64,000 nucleotides of DNA from Polyporus tsugae (Eukaryota > Basidiomycota > Agaricomycetes > Polyporales > Polyporaceae): contig JAHRBS010000005.1 in NCBI GenBank assembly GCA_024305745.1, forward strand, positions 1,488,001 to 1,552,000, written 5' to 3'. Made by a program: the position numbers and the translations under genes. How positions within the stretch are numbered: the first letter of the stretch is position 1; the number at the start of each line of letters is the position of its first letter. This document shows, piece after piece, positions 49,808 to 61,375 of the stretch. Under the pieces are notes generated by a model that was not told where the DNA came from, ran no database searches, and was given only the letters and a program-made list of their open reading frames with translations.

Positions 49808-50675
49808 CTGGTGTGTCTGTGCCGCTCTGGACTCTTGGTCAAGACCTAGCCTCATTGAGCGGCAATCCCCAGTGCTCACCATTGAGTCCAGTGATGAAGA
49901 CAGCGAAGTGTTGGATCTCTCGATAGCCACTCAAGTAGTCAAGAGCTGCATGGACACGGCCTCTGCAATGTCGCGCAGGAAGGTGGTCGTCGAGTTGCAG
50001 GTTGCGATGGGCTCCATCGATATGAACCGACCAGCCCTCCTCCCATCGGAGCAATAGGCTCAAAGTTTCGCTGAAAGGGGTTCATCAGCTCAATCTGCAA
50101 CAGGCGGGGAAGGGTTGGGATACCAGAAGAAGGCGAGTTCCCATTTTCATTCCGATGCCAGCGCCGACGTTCAGAGCAGGGACCGGATCGAACGCGTGGT
50201 GACCGGCAGCGATGTATACGAAGCAGGAGGGTGCAGGATTGCTTTGCATGAACGTTGGTCGACGGTACGGTGCAACTGGGCAGGCTAGTCAAGACTTCAG
50301 GTGCTAGTGCTTCATATGCGGCGGGATCTCGAACAAGGGCTGTGGAGAGAGCATAGGTTTTAGATGGCCCAGATGTCTATATCTACCAGTAAATCCGAGT
50401 GGACCGTCCGAATGGAGGAAAGCGACCAAGCTTCGACCAAGGGCGGCCACCGCCATCACAACCATGGCCATGCCCGACACGGACCGGTCGGGACGGCGCC
50501 GGAATCGAGCCTCCCCTAGCCATTGCCGCCTCCCGCCACCGTTATTACCGTAGCGTCGCAACCGGCCTAAATCTGAAATCAACCTCGGTATCGATGATAG
50601 TCATATACTTATAAACTGTAGTAAGTAGCAAGTCACACAGGCTAGAAAGTACTACTGCTATAATGGTCTGTAATC
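49808..50675. other. intergenic: leader of pseudogene G and 3' flank of gene F
   Basis: It contains the 5' intron of G and leader sequence similar to that of E (CACTTCGCTGTCTTCATCA). The rest shows no supported gene; ORFs are short and overlapping. Confidence 0.4.
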
Positions 50676-52233
50676 CTAACCGGCAAGCTCGTCTTCGTAG
50701 TCGTCGTAATCAAAGTCATCATCATCATTATCAAAAAGAGTATCCAAGATGGTAGCGCTGAATGGATTATCGCGACGGTCATCTTGCCCGAGGTCTGGCC
50801 ACTCCCAGTCTTCGCCGACAGCGATGCTGCACGAGAAGGTCAAGGACGGCGCCACGATGCCAGCCCAGTGCTCGACTTCCCCCAACGCGTCGTTAACCAT
50901 AAGTTGTTCATCGGGGTCCAGGCTGATGATGAAGAGGACGTTCAGCTCGACCAATCCAGTTGGAAGTGGCTGGAGGAGGGGCTCCAAGAGGTAGCAGAAG
51001 CGTTCCTCCTGCATCGTGATGAGACTCCATAACCGAAATGACGAGTCAATGTGATTCTCGACATACCAAGATTTTTTGTTCAAGCGGATAGCACCAGGAG
51101 CTCACCGAGACCGACATGTTCAGATCGATGCGCGGAGGCGTTTGGTGCTGAAGTGTGCACAAGGTATCAGATAACTGTTCGACGTCGTCCGCCGTGAGAC
51201 AAAGACACTCGGGGCAAGTGTCCTCCAAGACCGCGCCGAGGATAGGGAAGTCACCTGTCCCAACGTCTTGCCAAAGACGCAGTGTCGACAAAGTGTGGCC
51301 GAGAGCGAGGGCATACACGTCGTACAGCCTTCCGGAACACTCCCTGAGCGATGACAGTGCGGGAAATGCGCCGTCCCCGTGTCGCTTGAATCTCCGGACC
51401 CGGTTGCGCTCGCGAAGTCGAATGGCGCGATCGAGCCGCCAGGGCCTGTACAGGGCGGACTGGTTGAGCGGCGTCGGAGGGTCTGTGGGGATGAGTTTGA
51501 GGTGCGTAATGGTGGGGAATGCCCTGGCAAACACGGGGCTGGCAAGAAGTGTTGTGACAGCTCCAGGTTTGTGGCATACAACGCCAAAGGTTCGAACGTG
51601 AGGGAAGGCGCAAGGCTCTGGACTTTCCACGGGGGATACAGCCGGAATGTATGGTACCGAATTGATGAGCAGTGTGTGGAGCGTGTCAGAGAAGGGTTTC
51701 AACATCGACAACAGGTCTACGTCGCTCCCGTCGGGGTCTATGACCCCGATCGATATGGACTCGAGTTTGGATGGAAGACTCTTGATCATGTCAGCGCCCT
51801 CTTCCTGTACCCCGCGTACGACCAGGTGCTTGATTGTCTTCAACCTGCCAAAAGCCTCGCGCAAAGAAGCGACTCCGGTACCTTCTAGCAACAGCTCTAC
51901 CTCACGGAGGATCAAGGTTTCCAAGACAAGCGAAGTGTGGGAGAGGATATCAGTCAAACGCGCCTGCGCTAAACAATCCAGATCGTATAATCGAAGGGAC
52001 AAGTCCAATGTTCGCAAGTGCGCGAACCGCGAGGGATCTTCAGCCAGCACGAAGTTCGCGAATAGGACAATTTGATCTGCTGAACCAAGCTCAACACCGT
52101 CGCAGAGGATGTGCTTGGGTCCCTCCGAATAGAAAGTCCGGCACGACTTCATGAGCGCGGAGATAGTTGAGCGGTCGGATGTGGCCATGACGATGGACAT
52201 GACGTCGAAAGGAAGTGTCCAGTCATCGCTGAC
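50676..52233 (-). CDS. F-box-like leucine-rich protein F
   Basis: The main exon runs from the acceptor at 52234 to 51067, then a 58-nt phase-0 intron (donor TTG/GTATGT, acceptor GATGCAG), then 51008-50676. The exon opens VSDDWTLPFDVMSIVMATSD, aligning with the F-box-like start of E, but contains no in-frame ATG until 52200, giving 488 residues. The preceding exon (before the 55-nt intron 52288-52234) has no ATG that I can place, so the start is unresolved. Recognisable are RSTISALMKSCRTFYSEGPK, LRTLDLSLRLYDLD, FGRLKTIKHLVVRGVQEEG and THLKLIPTDPPTPLNQSAL. Exon 3 reads EERFCYLLEPLLQPLPTGLV and ends in a very acidic tail (DNDDDDFDYDDYEDELAG). It is intact and is the functional counterpart of pseudogene D. 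Confidence 0.7.
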
Positions 52234-52715
52234 CTGAAATGTTCAGTCAGAACGTCGTTTATAATAGTTGGATCAACCACATGCTTACCTGTCGAATGTC
52301 CGTTGACTCGCTGGAATGCGCCAGGGTTGTAGAGAGCGTGAATAGGAGAGGGATGTCGTTGCAGCTTGGACTACAGCGGAGCTAAAGTTCACACGCCACC
52401 TCGATAATAGGGGCTCATCGAGTGGAAGGCTCACTGGCAGAGGATCAGTGGGCAACGGGAGGGAGGTAAATCACTGTCGCTCCGAGCGAACGTCCAAGTG
52501 TACCACGAGCACACACCACGCCAACGTGTCTCGTTCCTTGAGCAACGATATCGGTGAAATTTGGAGATGGGAAGTTCATCCGCACTATGGCCGCTTTGAG
52601 GTCGTTCAACGTTGTCAAGCACCTACGTACATGGGGGGTGTCTGGTCGATTCATATACTGCCTGTGTCATCCGAGACCAACCACCGGCACACCCGCGAGT
52701 CAGGATCGGCTCCGC
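52234..52715. other. intergenic: leader of gene F, 3' flank of gene H
   Basis: It holds the probable 55-nt 5' intron of F (52288-52234) and upstream leader. No other feature is supported. Confidence 0.4.
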
Positions 52716-54650
52716 TCACATCAGGATTTCCATCGCGCGGCGGCCAAGTTTGCCGTACGGGAATCGACGAGCTGGCCTGTGCGGGCTGAAGGGGTTCATC
52801 TCCTCCGCCTCATTCCTCACTTGAAACAAGAATCGAGTTAGCTGATGCCGCGGGAAGCCAGAGCGGCAGGCAAACAAGCTCACCATATCCGTCCAAGAAC
52901 GCGAACTGATCCCGCATACGCGTGCGCCGCATCTCCCACATCAGCGACTCCGCCTGGTCCAAAAACGCGGACGGGCTGGCCAAGGGCACCGAGATCTCGA
53001 GCGTTTCGCTCTCGTGTCCCCAGCCGTCTATCCCGACGATGAGCGGCGCGATGGCGAATAGGGAGTGCGCAAAGACTTCCACGTCGTCGAGGACGCTGTC
53101 CGTTACGGAGAGGAACCGCAAGTGCGTGTTGGGCCGGAATGAGGGGAGGGAGGTCGTCAACGCGACGTCGTCTATCCGCGAGTCGAGGGAGAGACTGAGA
53201 GCGATGAGCTGGGGGCACTTGTACGCGAGGTATGCGACGCCTGCCCATGTAACTTCGGGAAGGTTCACGAACCCCCAGTTATCCATGAGTAATAGTGCGA
53301 CTAGGAGCGGCCATGCGTCGGCGATGGCCTTGAGGTCATCGTTTCCCATGTCTACGACGAGGGGTGTGTTGATGGAGAAGACTCGCATGTTAGGGAAGCG
53401 CAATAACGGTTCAATATGGGCGAGATGGAAGGCATCCTCGCTTGAGAGTTCCCAATCGCGGTCGTTGCGACGATGAATCTCCACGACTCGGAGGGTTGCC
53501 ACAGAACAGTGCTCGTGCAGCGCGACAAAAAGGTCTGCGATTTCAGACGGAAAGATGCGGTCCGTAAGATGAAAGACTGCCGTGGTCAGCCGACACGTGC
53601 GCATCATTTGAATGAGCGTTACGCAAGGGGTTAGGGAGGGCACCGTGATGGAGAGCAGCTGTAGAGAGGGGAAGGGATAGTGCAAGGACGCCGTGTGCAG
53701 GAATCCGAGATCGTCCGAGGTCTCCTTGTCCATCCGCAAGCGTACTTCTCGAAGGAAGGGCTGTCGCGCGAGATGCTGAATGAGCGGCACCGGCCATGGT
53801 TCAGGATTGGAGACCAGGAAAGACTCCAGCCGTGGACATTGAAGCGCGAAGTTGACAGCAGCGTCGACAACGGATGTCGGGTGACTGGGATAGATTTCTA
53901 ACTGGGTTAACGTCGGACAGATGTCGAGGATAGACGCGATCTGGGGCGCAAGACGTGAGACAAGGGCGCCGTTATGCTCTTCCGGTGGCGCATTGTATCC
54001 TATCGCTAGGCGGGTAAGATTGGGTCCAAAGAACAGGGGAAGTAGATGCGTGTAGGGCCAGTCGTCCTGGTTCCATCGCAACGAGGTAAGGTTAGGTAAA
54101 ATCCATCGGCTCTTCCTCGAAAAGGCCAGACAAGCTACGGCGCCGAACGTGACTTTTCGCCTGAGAGTCACATTCCCAAAAGACCCATGATTGGCGGCAT
54201 GAAGATCTGGGAACTCGAACCGCCAGTGCCCGAGCTCCCTGATGCGATGCGCGTAGAAGTCGAATCTGGACCATTCGGAGCTCAACGGGACTCTTAAGAG
54301 CTCCTGTGTATAACAAAAGAACGGATGGTTATACACAACGCAGAGGATCAAGGGCGACTCGCGCTTACTATTTCATATGCGGGCTTGCTCCAATATCTCC
54401 CCATGACCTCTTCCTCCCACAAATCTGCGGGAAGGGTTCGAACAAGGGGTCCTAGACTCCGCTGTGACTTCCACAAAACGTTCAATGCGGGCTCCATGAA
54501 GACCTTGCACGTCACTGCCAAGGCTGCCAATGCTGGATTATGATGGCAGAACTCATGGTACCCGTGAAAGGGATCTGTGTTGGGAACCTGGAGATTGACG
54601 AAATCGAGGATGTTCAAGAATACGTCCGGTATTGAGAATATGGTATGCAT
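52716..54650 (-). CDS. F-box/leucine-rich-repeat protein H, three exons
   Basis: Exons 54650-54369, 54303-52884 and 52819-52716 give 601 residues with consistent phases. HTIFSIPDVFLNILDFV followed by ALAALAVTCKVFMEPALNVLW is a typical basidiomycete F-box, and PLVRTLPADLWEEE is the usual linker. Leucine-rich segments include LPNLTSLRWNQDDWPY, LTQLEIYPSHPTSV, FPSLQLLSITVPSL and TWAGVAYLAYKCPQLIALSL. The last intron was chosen because it gives FLDGYVRNEAEEMNPFS, a natural ending; reading through would end at 52810 instead. Upstream of the ATG the frame continues (RDTAGVPLGMHTIF) to a CTTAG acceptor, so a short 5' coding exon probably exists but I could not place it. It is longer and not closely related to A-G, yet adjacent to them. 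An SCF substrate receptor role is inferred. Confidence 0.8.
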
Positions 54651-55035
54651 GCCGAGGGGTACGCCCGCCGTATCTCTAAGGACAGACAAAGATCAGCGTG
54701 CGGGGTTAACAGTACACCATCACCCAGAATAATAAGTGCTTTCACCGTTGCAGTGCGTGGAGACAGACGGATGTGAAGATCGCGAAGTCTACATTCGGAG
54801 AATCACGGCGATGGTTGGAAGCAAGACTGCGACCAATTAGACGCCCTGTCTAGGCAATAATGCGGCGCCGGTTCCGACTCAACGTTCAACTTCAGTTCCG
54901 AATGTCAGAGACGTTCCCGGCGAAACCAATGATACACACCAAGGAATTCATGTGACAGAGTAAAGAAAGATTATGGGATGACGATAAATGGAATCAGGCC
55001 CCAAGTGCGCTTTTACTCCGAGGAGACCCGGGGGC
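54651..55035. other. intergenic, upstream of gene H
   Basis: It probably contains the first exon and promoter of H on the minus strand. Nothing else is recognised. Confidence 0.4.
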
Positions 55036-55359
55036 TCAAACGATAACTTCAAGATCATCTACTAGTACTACTAATCCAACGGCCCCAAACGGTATGAAGA
55101 GTATATACAGTAAAAGTGCGGGGAGGGGGTGCAAATGCCTGTCGAAAAAGGTGTCACGAAAGGTGTGCGTTCGGGTCGTAAAATAGACATACTTCTGACG
55201 CCTCGGTAGCCCGAATATGATCATGTTGCGGTCATTAGATTCGTTGAAATGTGGCGTGGTTATCTGCCACGAGACGTAGCGGCGGACGAGGATTACGGAG
55301 ACATCGTGAAGAAGAGCGAGGGCCCAAGGTGCAGAAAATATGGCTAGTGATGATAGCAT
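55036..55359 (-). CDS. small putative membrane protein (or terminal exon of a larger one)
   Basis: The 107-codon ORF starts with an ATG and has a hydrophobic N-terminal segment (MLSSLAIFSAPWALALLHD) and a second long hydrophobic segment near the C-terminus (LPALLLYILFIPFGAVGLVV), separated by a polar loop. I do not recognise a family. A CAG at the SWQ/ITTPHF position could be an acceptor, so the N-terminal part may be intronic. No homologue was available to decide. Confidence 0.33.
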   Translation of the reverse strand: MLSSLAIFSAPWALALLHDVSVILVRRYVSWQITTPHFNESNDRNMIIFGLPRRQKYVYFTTRTHTFRDTFFDRHLHPLPALLLYILFIPFGAVGLVVLVDDLEVIV

Positions 55360-55420
55360 TCCGCCCAGTGCTAGCTACGTCTGCGCGTTAAGGAGGTGAG
55401 CTTATATTCATTACACAAGG

Positions 55421-56255
55421 CTAGAATGTCGTACCGACGCCGGATAACCCTTGGTGGCATGGCCGTTGATAGGATGGTCCTGCCTTGAGCAACTTGGAGG
55501 ATGCACGCTTAAGTTGCATCATGCTCTTGATGCACACTGGCAGACTTGACAGCGCCGGGTTGAGCGGACGAAGTTGCGGTGGTGCCGAGATACTTGACGA
55601 CTCTCTCTTCTGTTGACTAACATGACTGGAAGAGCACACGAGATGGTCTTGAAGGATAGATGATAATAACAATGTCATTGGTACGCGACGATGTGCATCC
55701 CACATCGTGCCCAAAGCCCTCAGGACATAAACCTGTGCGTCGCATGGTCCCTCGAACGAACCAATCGGAAGCATATCGAGCCTCAGTGACGGCGTTTCGA
55801 AGGCTTCACCAGGCGCGTACTTGTGTGTTGCCGCGGATTGACGGTGCTGGAAGACGCTTGTGCAAATGTGCCGAAATAAAGCCCCGCCTGCGATGAAGTA
55901 CTTGTTTGACCGCTGTAGAGGCTAAACAACAGGATGACGGCTACGATATTAGAACGACTCACCAAGTTCCGTTGGTTGATGAAGCGTTCGAGGAGGAATA
56001 CTGAATGGGAAAATTCTTGGTATGTGACGACGAAGACTTCTTGGAGTTGGAGAACATGGAGGTCGAAGGACATTGAGATCTGGCGAGGTTCGGCGAGCGG
56101 GGCCCAGTTTTTATGTCGGCAGCCAGACGCGACCCGAGGACAGAACTTCGGGGGTCATAGAAGGATGGTAGTGGCCTCGCAGGAGAGACATACTCTCAAG
56201 TTTCCCGAATGGATACCTCCACCGCCCGGCCGACACTGGGCGCAGCGGAACCCAT
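55421..56255 (-). CDS. hypothetical protein, three-exon model
   Basis: Exons 56255-56217, 56079-55963 and 55912-55421 join with phase-0 introns (donors GTATCC and GTGAGT, acceptors GCCAG and CTACAG) to 215 residues. The middle exon reads ISMSFDLHVLQLQEVFVVTY, then FSHSVFLLERFINQRNL, vaguely like the N-terminal motif of DUF6533-type fungal membrane proteins. The last exon lacks the expected membrane segments. The model is supported only by splice sites and open frame; I do not recognise the protein, and a different exon combination or a pseudogene is equally possible. Confidence 0.22.
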
Positions 56256-56413
56256 CCTCGAGCGACAGAAAGCAGGTATGGATTCATGAATCGGGAGCCG
56301 TAATTTGCGGACGTGCCGACGAGGAGGACGCGTGGCCCAGAGCCGAGGATTGGCGAGGGTGTCGAGGAGGGTATACGCGCCAGAGGGCGGACGCGAACGG
56401 ATGTGGTGGAGCC

Positions 56414-56927
56414 TCAGAATAGCAGGATAGGAGCGAGGATGTACAAGTTGTATGCCAGCATAGCATAGATTGCACCGAAGCGGGGCCTGCTGGGATTGTC
56501 GGTGCACCTGGAATGGAGGGACGCGTCACTCTGAGCCGGTGGACGTGCCACTGAGAGCTAGTCACGACTATGCAAAGGGAGAATCAACTCACCATATATA
56601 GATAACGCCCACAAACCACCGCCACGAACCATCAGACCTACTCCATATGCTCCATCGTGCCACTGACAAGTTTCCTGCGGATGCGACGAAGCGATGAATT
56701 GAGAGCGGGGGAAAGGGAGGGTGGAGGAGAAAATATCAACAACGATTCCTACGCACCCTCATGTATATCGCCTTCACTGCAAGGACGCCGTGCTCTTCCA
56801 CAAGGGGACCGTTGTTATTAGTGGTCGGCTGAGGATAGGGTCTAGATACAAGAGAAAAGTACAATAAGTCAGGGCGCTTAAACGTGTCGGGCGCGGAAAC
56901 GGTCGCGAGTGCAGCCAAAGATTCCAT
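56414..56927 (-). CDS. small putative membrane protein, three-exon model
   Basis: Exons 56927-56753, 56674-56593 and 56507-56414 join (phases 1 and 2) to 116 residues. After MESLAALATVSAPDTFKRPD the joined exons read SDGSWRWFVGVIYIWCTDNP, then SRPRFGAIYAMLAYNLYILA and PILLF at the stop, giving two hydrophobic C-terminal segments that only become continuous when the introns are removed. This is the main support for the model. No family is recognised. It may be the remnant or the 3' end of a larger membrane protein. Confidence 0.33.
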
Positions 56928-59900
56928 AGGTGCAGCAGCACAAGCTACCGCGGGGAATATTCATGCCGGTCATATATTTGCCCGCCAGCGCCGCAGAAAA
57001 AATTGACAGCTTTGGCAGTCCAGCGTTCCGCTGTGCTCGTTTGGGTACTTTAGCGAGCACATCTGCTAGCTGCGCAGGCGGGAGATGGCATTGCAATACA
57101 CACTGCCGTGGGTATGTCCAAGGTAGGGGCGTGCGAATAGCCGGCACGATATCTGACGCGGTCCAGACTCCACAGGGAATTTTCCTGAACGACACCCATA
57201 CAGGAATAACGGGCAGGGATAACGGGCGAGTTATCGGCATGAGAGGCTCTTACGGGGAGAAATCTGATAACATCGGTGCCTATTCCAGGGTAACTTTATA
57301 TTACAGTACCTTGGATAACAACGATTGTCGTCACGGCAAGACCACCACCGTTGTGGCGCGTAGACCAAGTTTACGGTCAACGAAGCTGGTGACTTATACA
57401 TCCTATCACGTCTCCCAAGTACCATACAACGTGAAAGCAATGGAACCGACGGCTTTGGGGGAGGACAACAGAGGTGTTCGGAGACAATGCTCGCGTGCGC
57501 CCTTGTTGTTCTCCCGTAGCAACAAGCGCCGGTAAGGTTGTTTTTGAACAACAAGCAGTCCTAGATACAACGTTCTCGACGTAAAGCATTTCTCACCTTC
57601 TAGATCAGCACGGGTATAAAACCCAGGCAGGCCGTAGTGTGTCGTGAGACTGCCAGCACGCTCGCCCAAACTGTAAGGGGAACGACGGCGGCTTTCGATA
57701 GGTCCTAGAATTCGCCGAGGTCAACAAGGATTCCTCTGCATGACATATGGTGTATACTCAGCGCTGTATCGCTATACCCAAAGGTTCTTTTCATCGCAAA
57801 TGCGCTTGAGTGCGTCGTAGTTTGGAGCGAACGCTCAACGTCGTCTTTCTCCGGAGTCCAGCCGAGCTCGACATTGATAAGCGCTTAGGATCACCCCTCC
57901 GGCCCGGAGCCGTACCGGTTGAAGTTGCCTGCGGAGTCCGGCGGATTCTCTATAAACCTTTCCTTCCCCAGTTGTAACCTCCAAATCTTGAGCATAGCGA
58001 CATTGAGGAATGAGCAACAATTTCGCAACAGCAACTTGCAGCCGAACCGACTTACGGGCGAACCTCGACCGTTCGGACGGAGCGGAATGATTGGACCAAG
58101 GCTGTGAACGGCGACCGCATAGATTTCAGGACTCGGATTAAATACGCAGAGATATTTTCAGAGTTACGTCCACCCTAGGCAGAGTAAAAAATGGAGGCAA
58201 CGGGGGTCAAAATTGTCTCCGGCGCTGAACTCCCCAAGGACGAGGTTTTACTGACTTTCCATTCCTGGATGACTGTCCTTCGAGCCACGGCAGGCAATGC
58301 GTATTCAGTTAACGCGGACAAGCCTCGAGGATCGAGGTACATATCTTCCTCAAAAGGGTTCGGGCTTGTATCTGTTCTGACTCTAACCACGAGTTACTAG
58401 TGAGAGACCTCACACTGACTCGATGTCTACGCACCCTACTCCAAATGCCGCGGACAGTCGTCAGCGTTCGGCGCAGACGTCTACCCCGCAAGGACTACAA
58501 CGGGTTGGTAGACTTAGTTATAGGTTCCTCTAGGACCGATGTTCCACGATTCAAACCTCCTTCCCTCTGCTACGAGAGCGTCCTCCGGTCGGCACTCTGC
58601 ACCCACCGGAGAGCTGGGGCCTCGGGATGATCCAGAAAACAAAAACCGGGTTAGGGAGAAAGCTTCGCAACCTCCGATATGCAGTTGAACGTCCGGGATC
58701 GAAAGGTCTCCGCCCCTGCTTCGGCAGAGGACAGCCTGGGGCCCAGGGAAGGTTGGTGAGCTGGCCGATGAGTTAGCGTCTTGAGTAACCATGCCCCGCC
58801 AACATAAACAGTACAGCCACCTACTCGATCGAACCATTATCGCAGCCAGGCGTCCACAATGTCCGCTGCCGCATCCGCTAACAGGCTCACGTCCCGGAAT
58901 AGCACCCCCCTATCCGCGAACAAGGTTAACTCGTGTTCTCCACGATGAATAGTACTCGCCTGTACCCACACACATTAATGAAGAGCTACGAGAACCAGAG
59001 AGATAGAAGCTCATATTGCCAACGGCGAATGCGCCGATTGCTCGTCGCGACGATCACCGTCAGCGGTCAACCTGGCTCAACAAGGTTTGACGCCCATCTC
59101 CCATCCTCGAGCCCGGTTTTCGGGCCCACACCAAATTCGCCCCGACTTTGCACGTTGCATTCGCGTTCTGATTTCTACGTTGGAAATTGTTCTTACCGGA
59201 ACTCGCAGATCATCCGTGTGCACCGACACATGTGCCACTCCACACTCGAACACGACGGACCGAAGGACACGATGCATTTCCGCAACTGCATTCAACCAGT
59301 TCCAGCTACTACACGAATTGACACGGCTAAGACGGGAATACTGATACTACAAGTACAACGACAGCGGGGAGATACAAAATGCACATATTCGACAGCTGTT
59401 TGTATGGCTATGTGTGCGTGATGTGGGGGATGTATGTCTTTCATTATGCAGGACTGCTGACTCTGAACCTTTCTACTACCTCCTCTACACAGCATAGATG
59501 CACCGGCTAGCGGCGTGCACCTCGAGCTCGTCCCCGTGCCCATCTGTGACGGGGGAGCAATGAGGCGGGCGAATTAGGAGCGGGTCGATCTTCCGTACGA
59601 TCGGATAGCTACAGGCGAAAAGTGGCGGAGCGACGATGAAGGAGAGCGCATGGGGGTTGTGATGGACGAGTGGAGAGACTGGAGGAGACGAGACGACGGG
59701 GAAACCAATTGCGAGGACTCTTCACAGCACGATTCAAAGCAGTTTAGAATACTTGAGGGGGGGTGGATAGGACGACAGGATGGGTGGCGGAAGGACGCGG
59801 TCCGATTTGGACGGAATGGTGGATAGAATTGGGAGGTGACGATGAGAATAGGATGGACCGAAGACGGTAGGCTTTAGGCGGCCTTGGCACGGGTAGGATG

Positions 59901-61375
59901 GACGATGCTGGACGAAGAAGGAAGGGTGCAATCGGGGCACCACCAAAGGCGACGGGAGAAGCGACGTCCGAGGGCCGGACATACAGCGCTAGCGACGAGG
60001 TGGACCAGGGAGGGCAAGGGGCGAAGGCTGGGAAGGGGGGTCGACGGCAAAAGGAACAACACTACGATAATGAAGAACCGAAGAATAAATATCGATGAAT
60101 GAAACGGAAAAACGAAGCGTCCATGGTGGAGTGAGGAGGGAGGTGTGGGAAGTGGACGTAAGATGCTCGGCGCTGAGAAGCGGGGGCAACGAGGTGAGCC
60201 ACGGGGACACGGCGCGATGAGAAGACGATGAGCAGGGGGACGAAGGGAAGGGGGGCTGTGAACGAACTACACTACTATACAAGGAAAAAGCGTGATGAGC
60301 GCAGGAGATACGAAGCGGGGGATGGATACATAATGCGGATACAGGCACGAGCCCACCACGCCGGGCTGTGGGGGTACCTGGGTCCAAAGTCAACGGTATC
60401 GGAACCAACTGGGGCAGCGAACATCAAAATCAAACAAGGGAAAACGTCAAACAGTCAAACAGGAAACGCAAACGCAAGAAGCGGCACATACAAAAAGGGA
60501 GCCCTCCCCGGTCCGTCCAGCGTTACCCGGGAGCGTGGCGTGGGGGCATGTGGCCCGCGACACACCCGCGGTCATCCAGGCGGCCTTGCTTCGTCTTCGT
60601 CGGGTTCTTGTGATGATCCTCGGCATTCGGTATTCCATCCTCGAAGGCAACATGCCACGTCCAGCTTCCATGTCAATGTCTCGGCTCCGCAACGTAAACG
60701 ACAACGCAGTAACAAGGCAAAAAGGCGAACAGGCAAGAAGGGCGGACACGCCGTCACGGACGACAAGTTCAAGTCCGCGACAGGCGAACAGGCACACACA
60801 TGCGGAATCGGCTCGGGAGCAGTGCACCCCACAAAGCGTCAACCGCCACTGATGTCGACACAGGTCGTCGATCTGGCGGGTAGATCTCGAGGATAATGAA
60901 TGACGAGGGACGGGGCGGAGATGGGTGACGGGAGATCGTTTGGATAGTCGATCTGCAATGCGAACTCAACCCCCCGGAAAGGGCAAGTCACAGCTGTGCA
61001 TGCCTGCCTCCGAGATTGGGGCCAGAATCGATGCGCAGCGGCCTCGCGCTGCGTCGTGTCGTTTACGCCACCAAATTTCGGGATATGCTCGAAGCCCGAG
61101 CGCGCGCGCGGACCCAAAACGCCTCGCATCTGCATCCGGCTTGCTGCTCCTGTTCAGGGCACCGTGCAACCCTAGCGGACGCGCGGATCCCACGAGGTGT
61201 CGCGGCGCGTATATCAAGCCTGCCTCGCCTTGATGTCCCTCCCTTCCCCCTCCTCGTCTCTCCTCCGCAAACCTCCCGCTTGGTGCGTTAGTTAGTGCCG
61301 ATCCCGAATCCCCTCTCGACGCTTGCGGACGTCTGACCGAAGCCCGGCCAACCTCCCGCGCACCCGACCTCCGTC
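56928..61375. other. long intergenic region, no supported gene
   Basis: 57-59.5 kb holds only short overlapping ORFs. From about 59.55 to 60.3 kb the plus strand is strongly purine-rich, like the region downstream of the TEA gene; together with 60.3-61.3 kb it may be long 3' UTR or 3' flank of the minus-strand gene ending at 61376. A minus ORF at 58390-58175 (NPFEEDMYLDPRGLSALTEY) looks protein-like but is isolated. No RNA gene or transposon end was seen. Confidence 0.4.
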
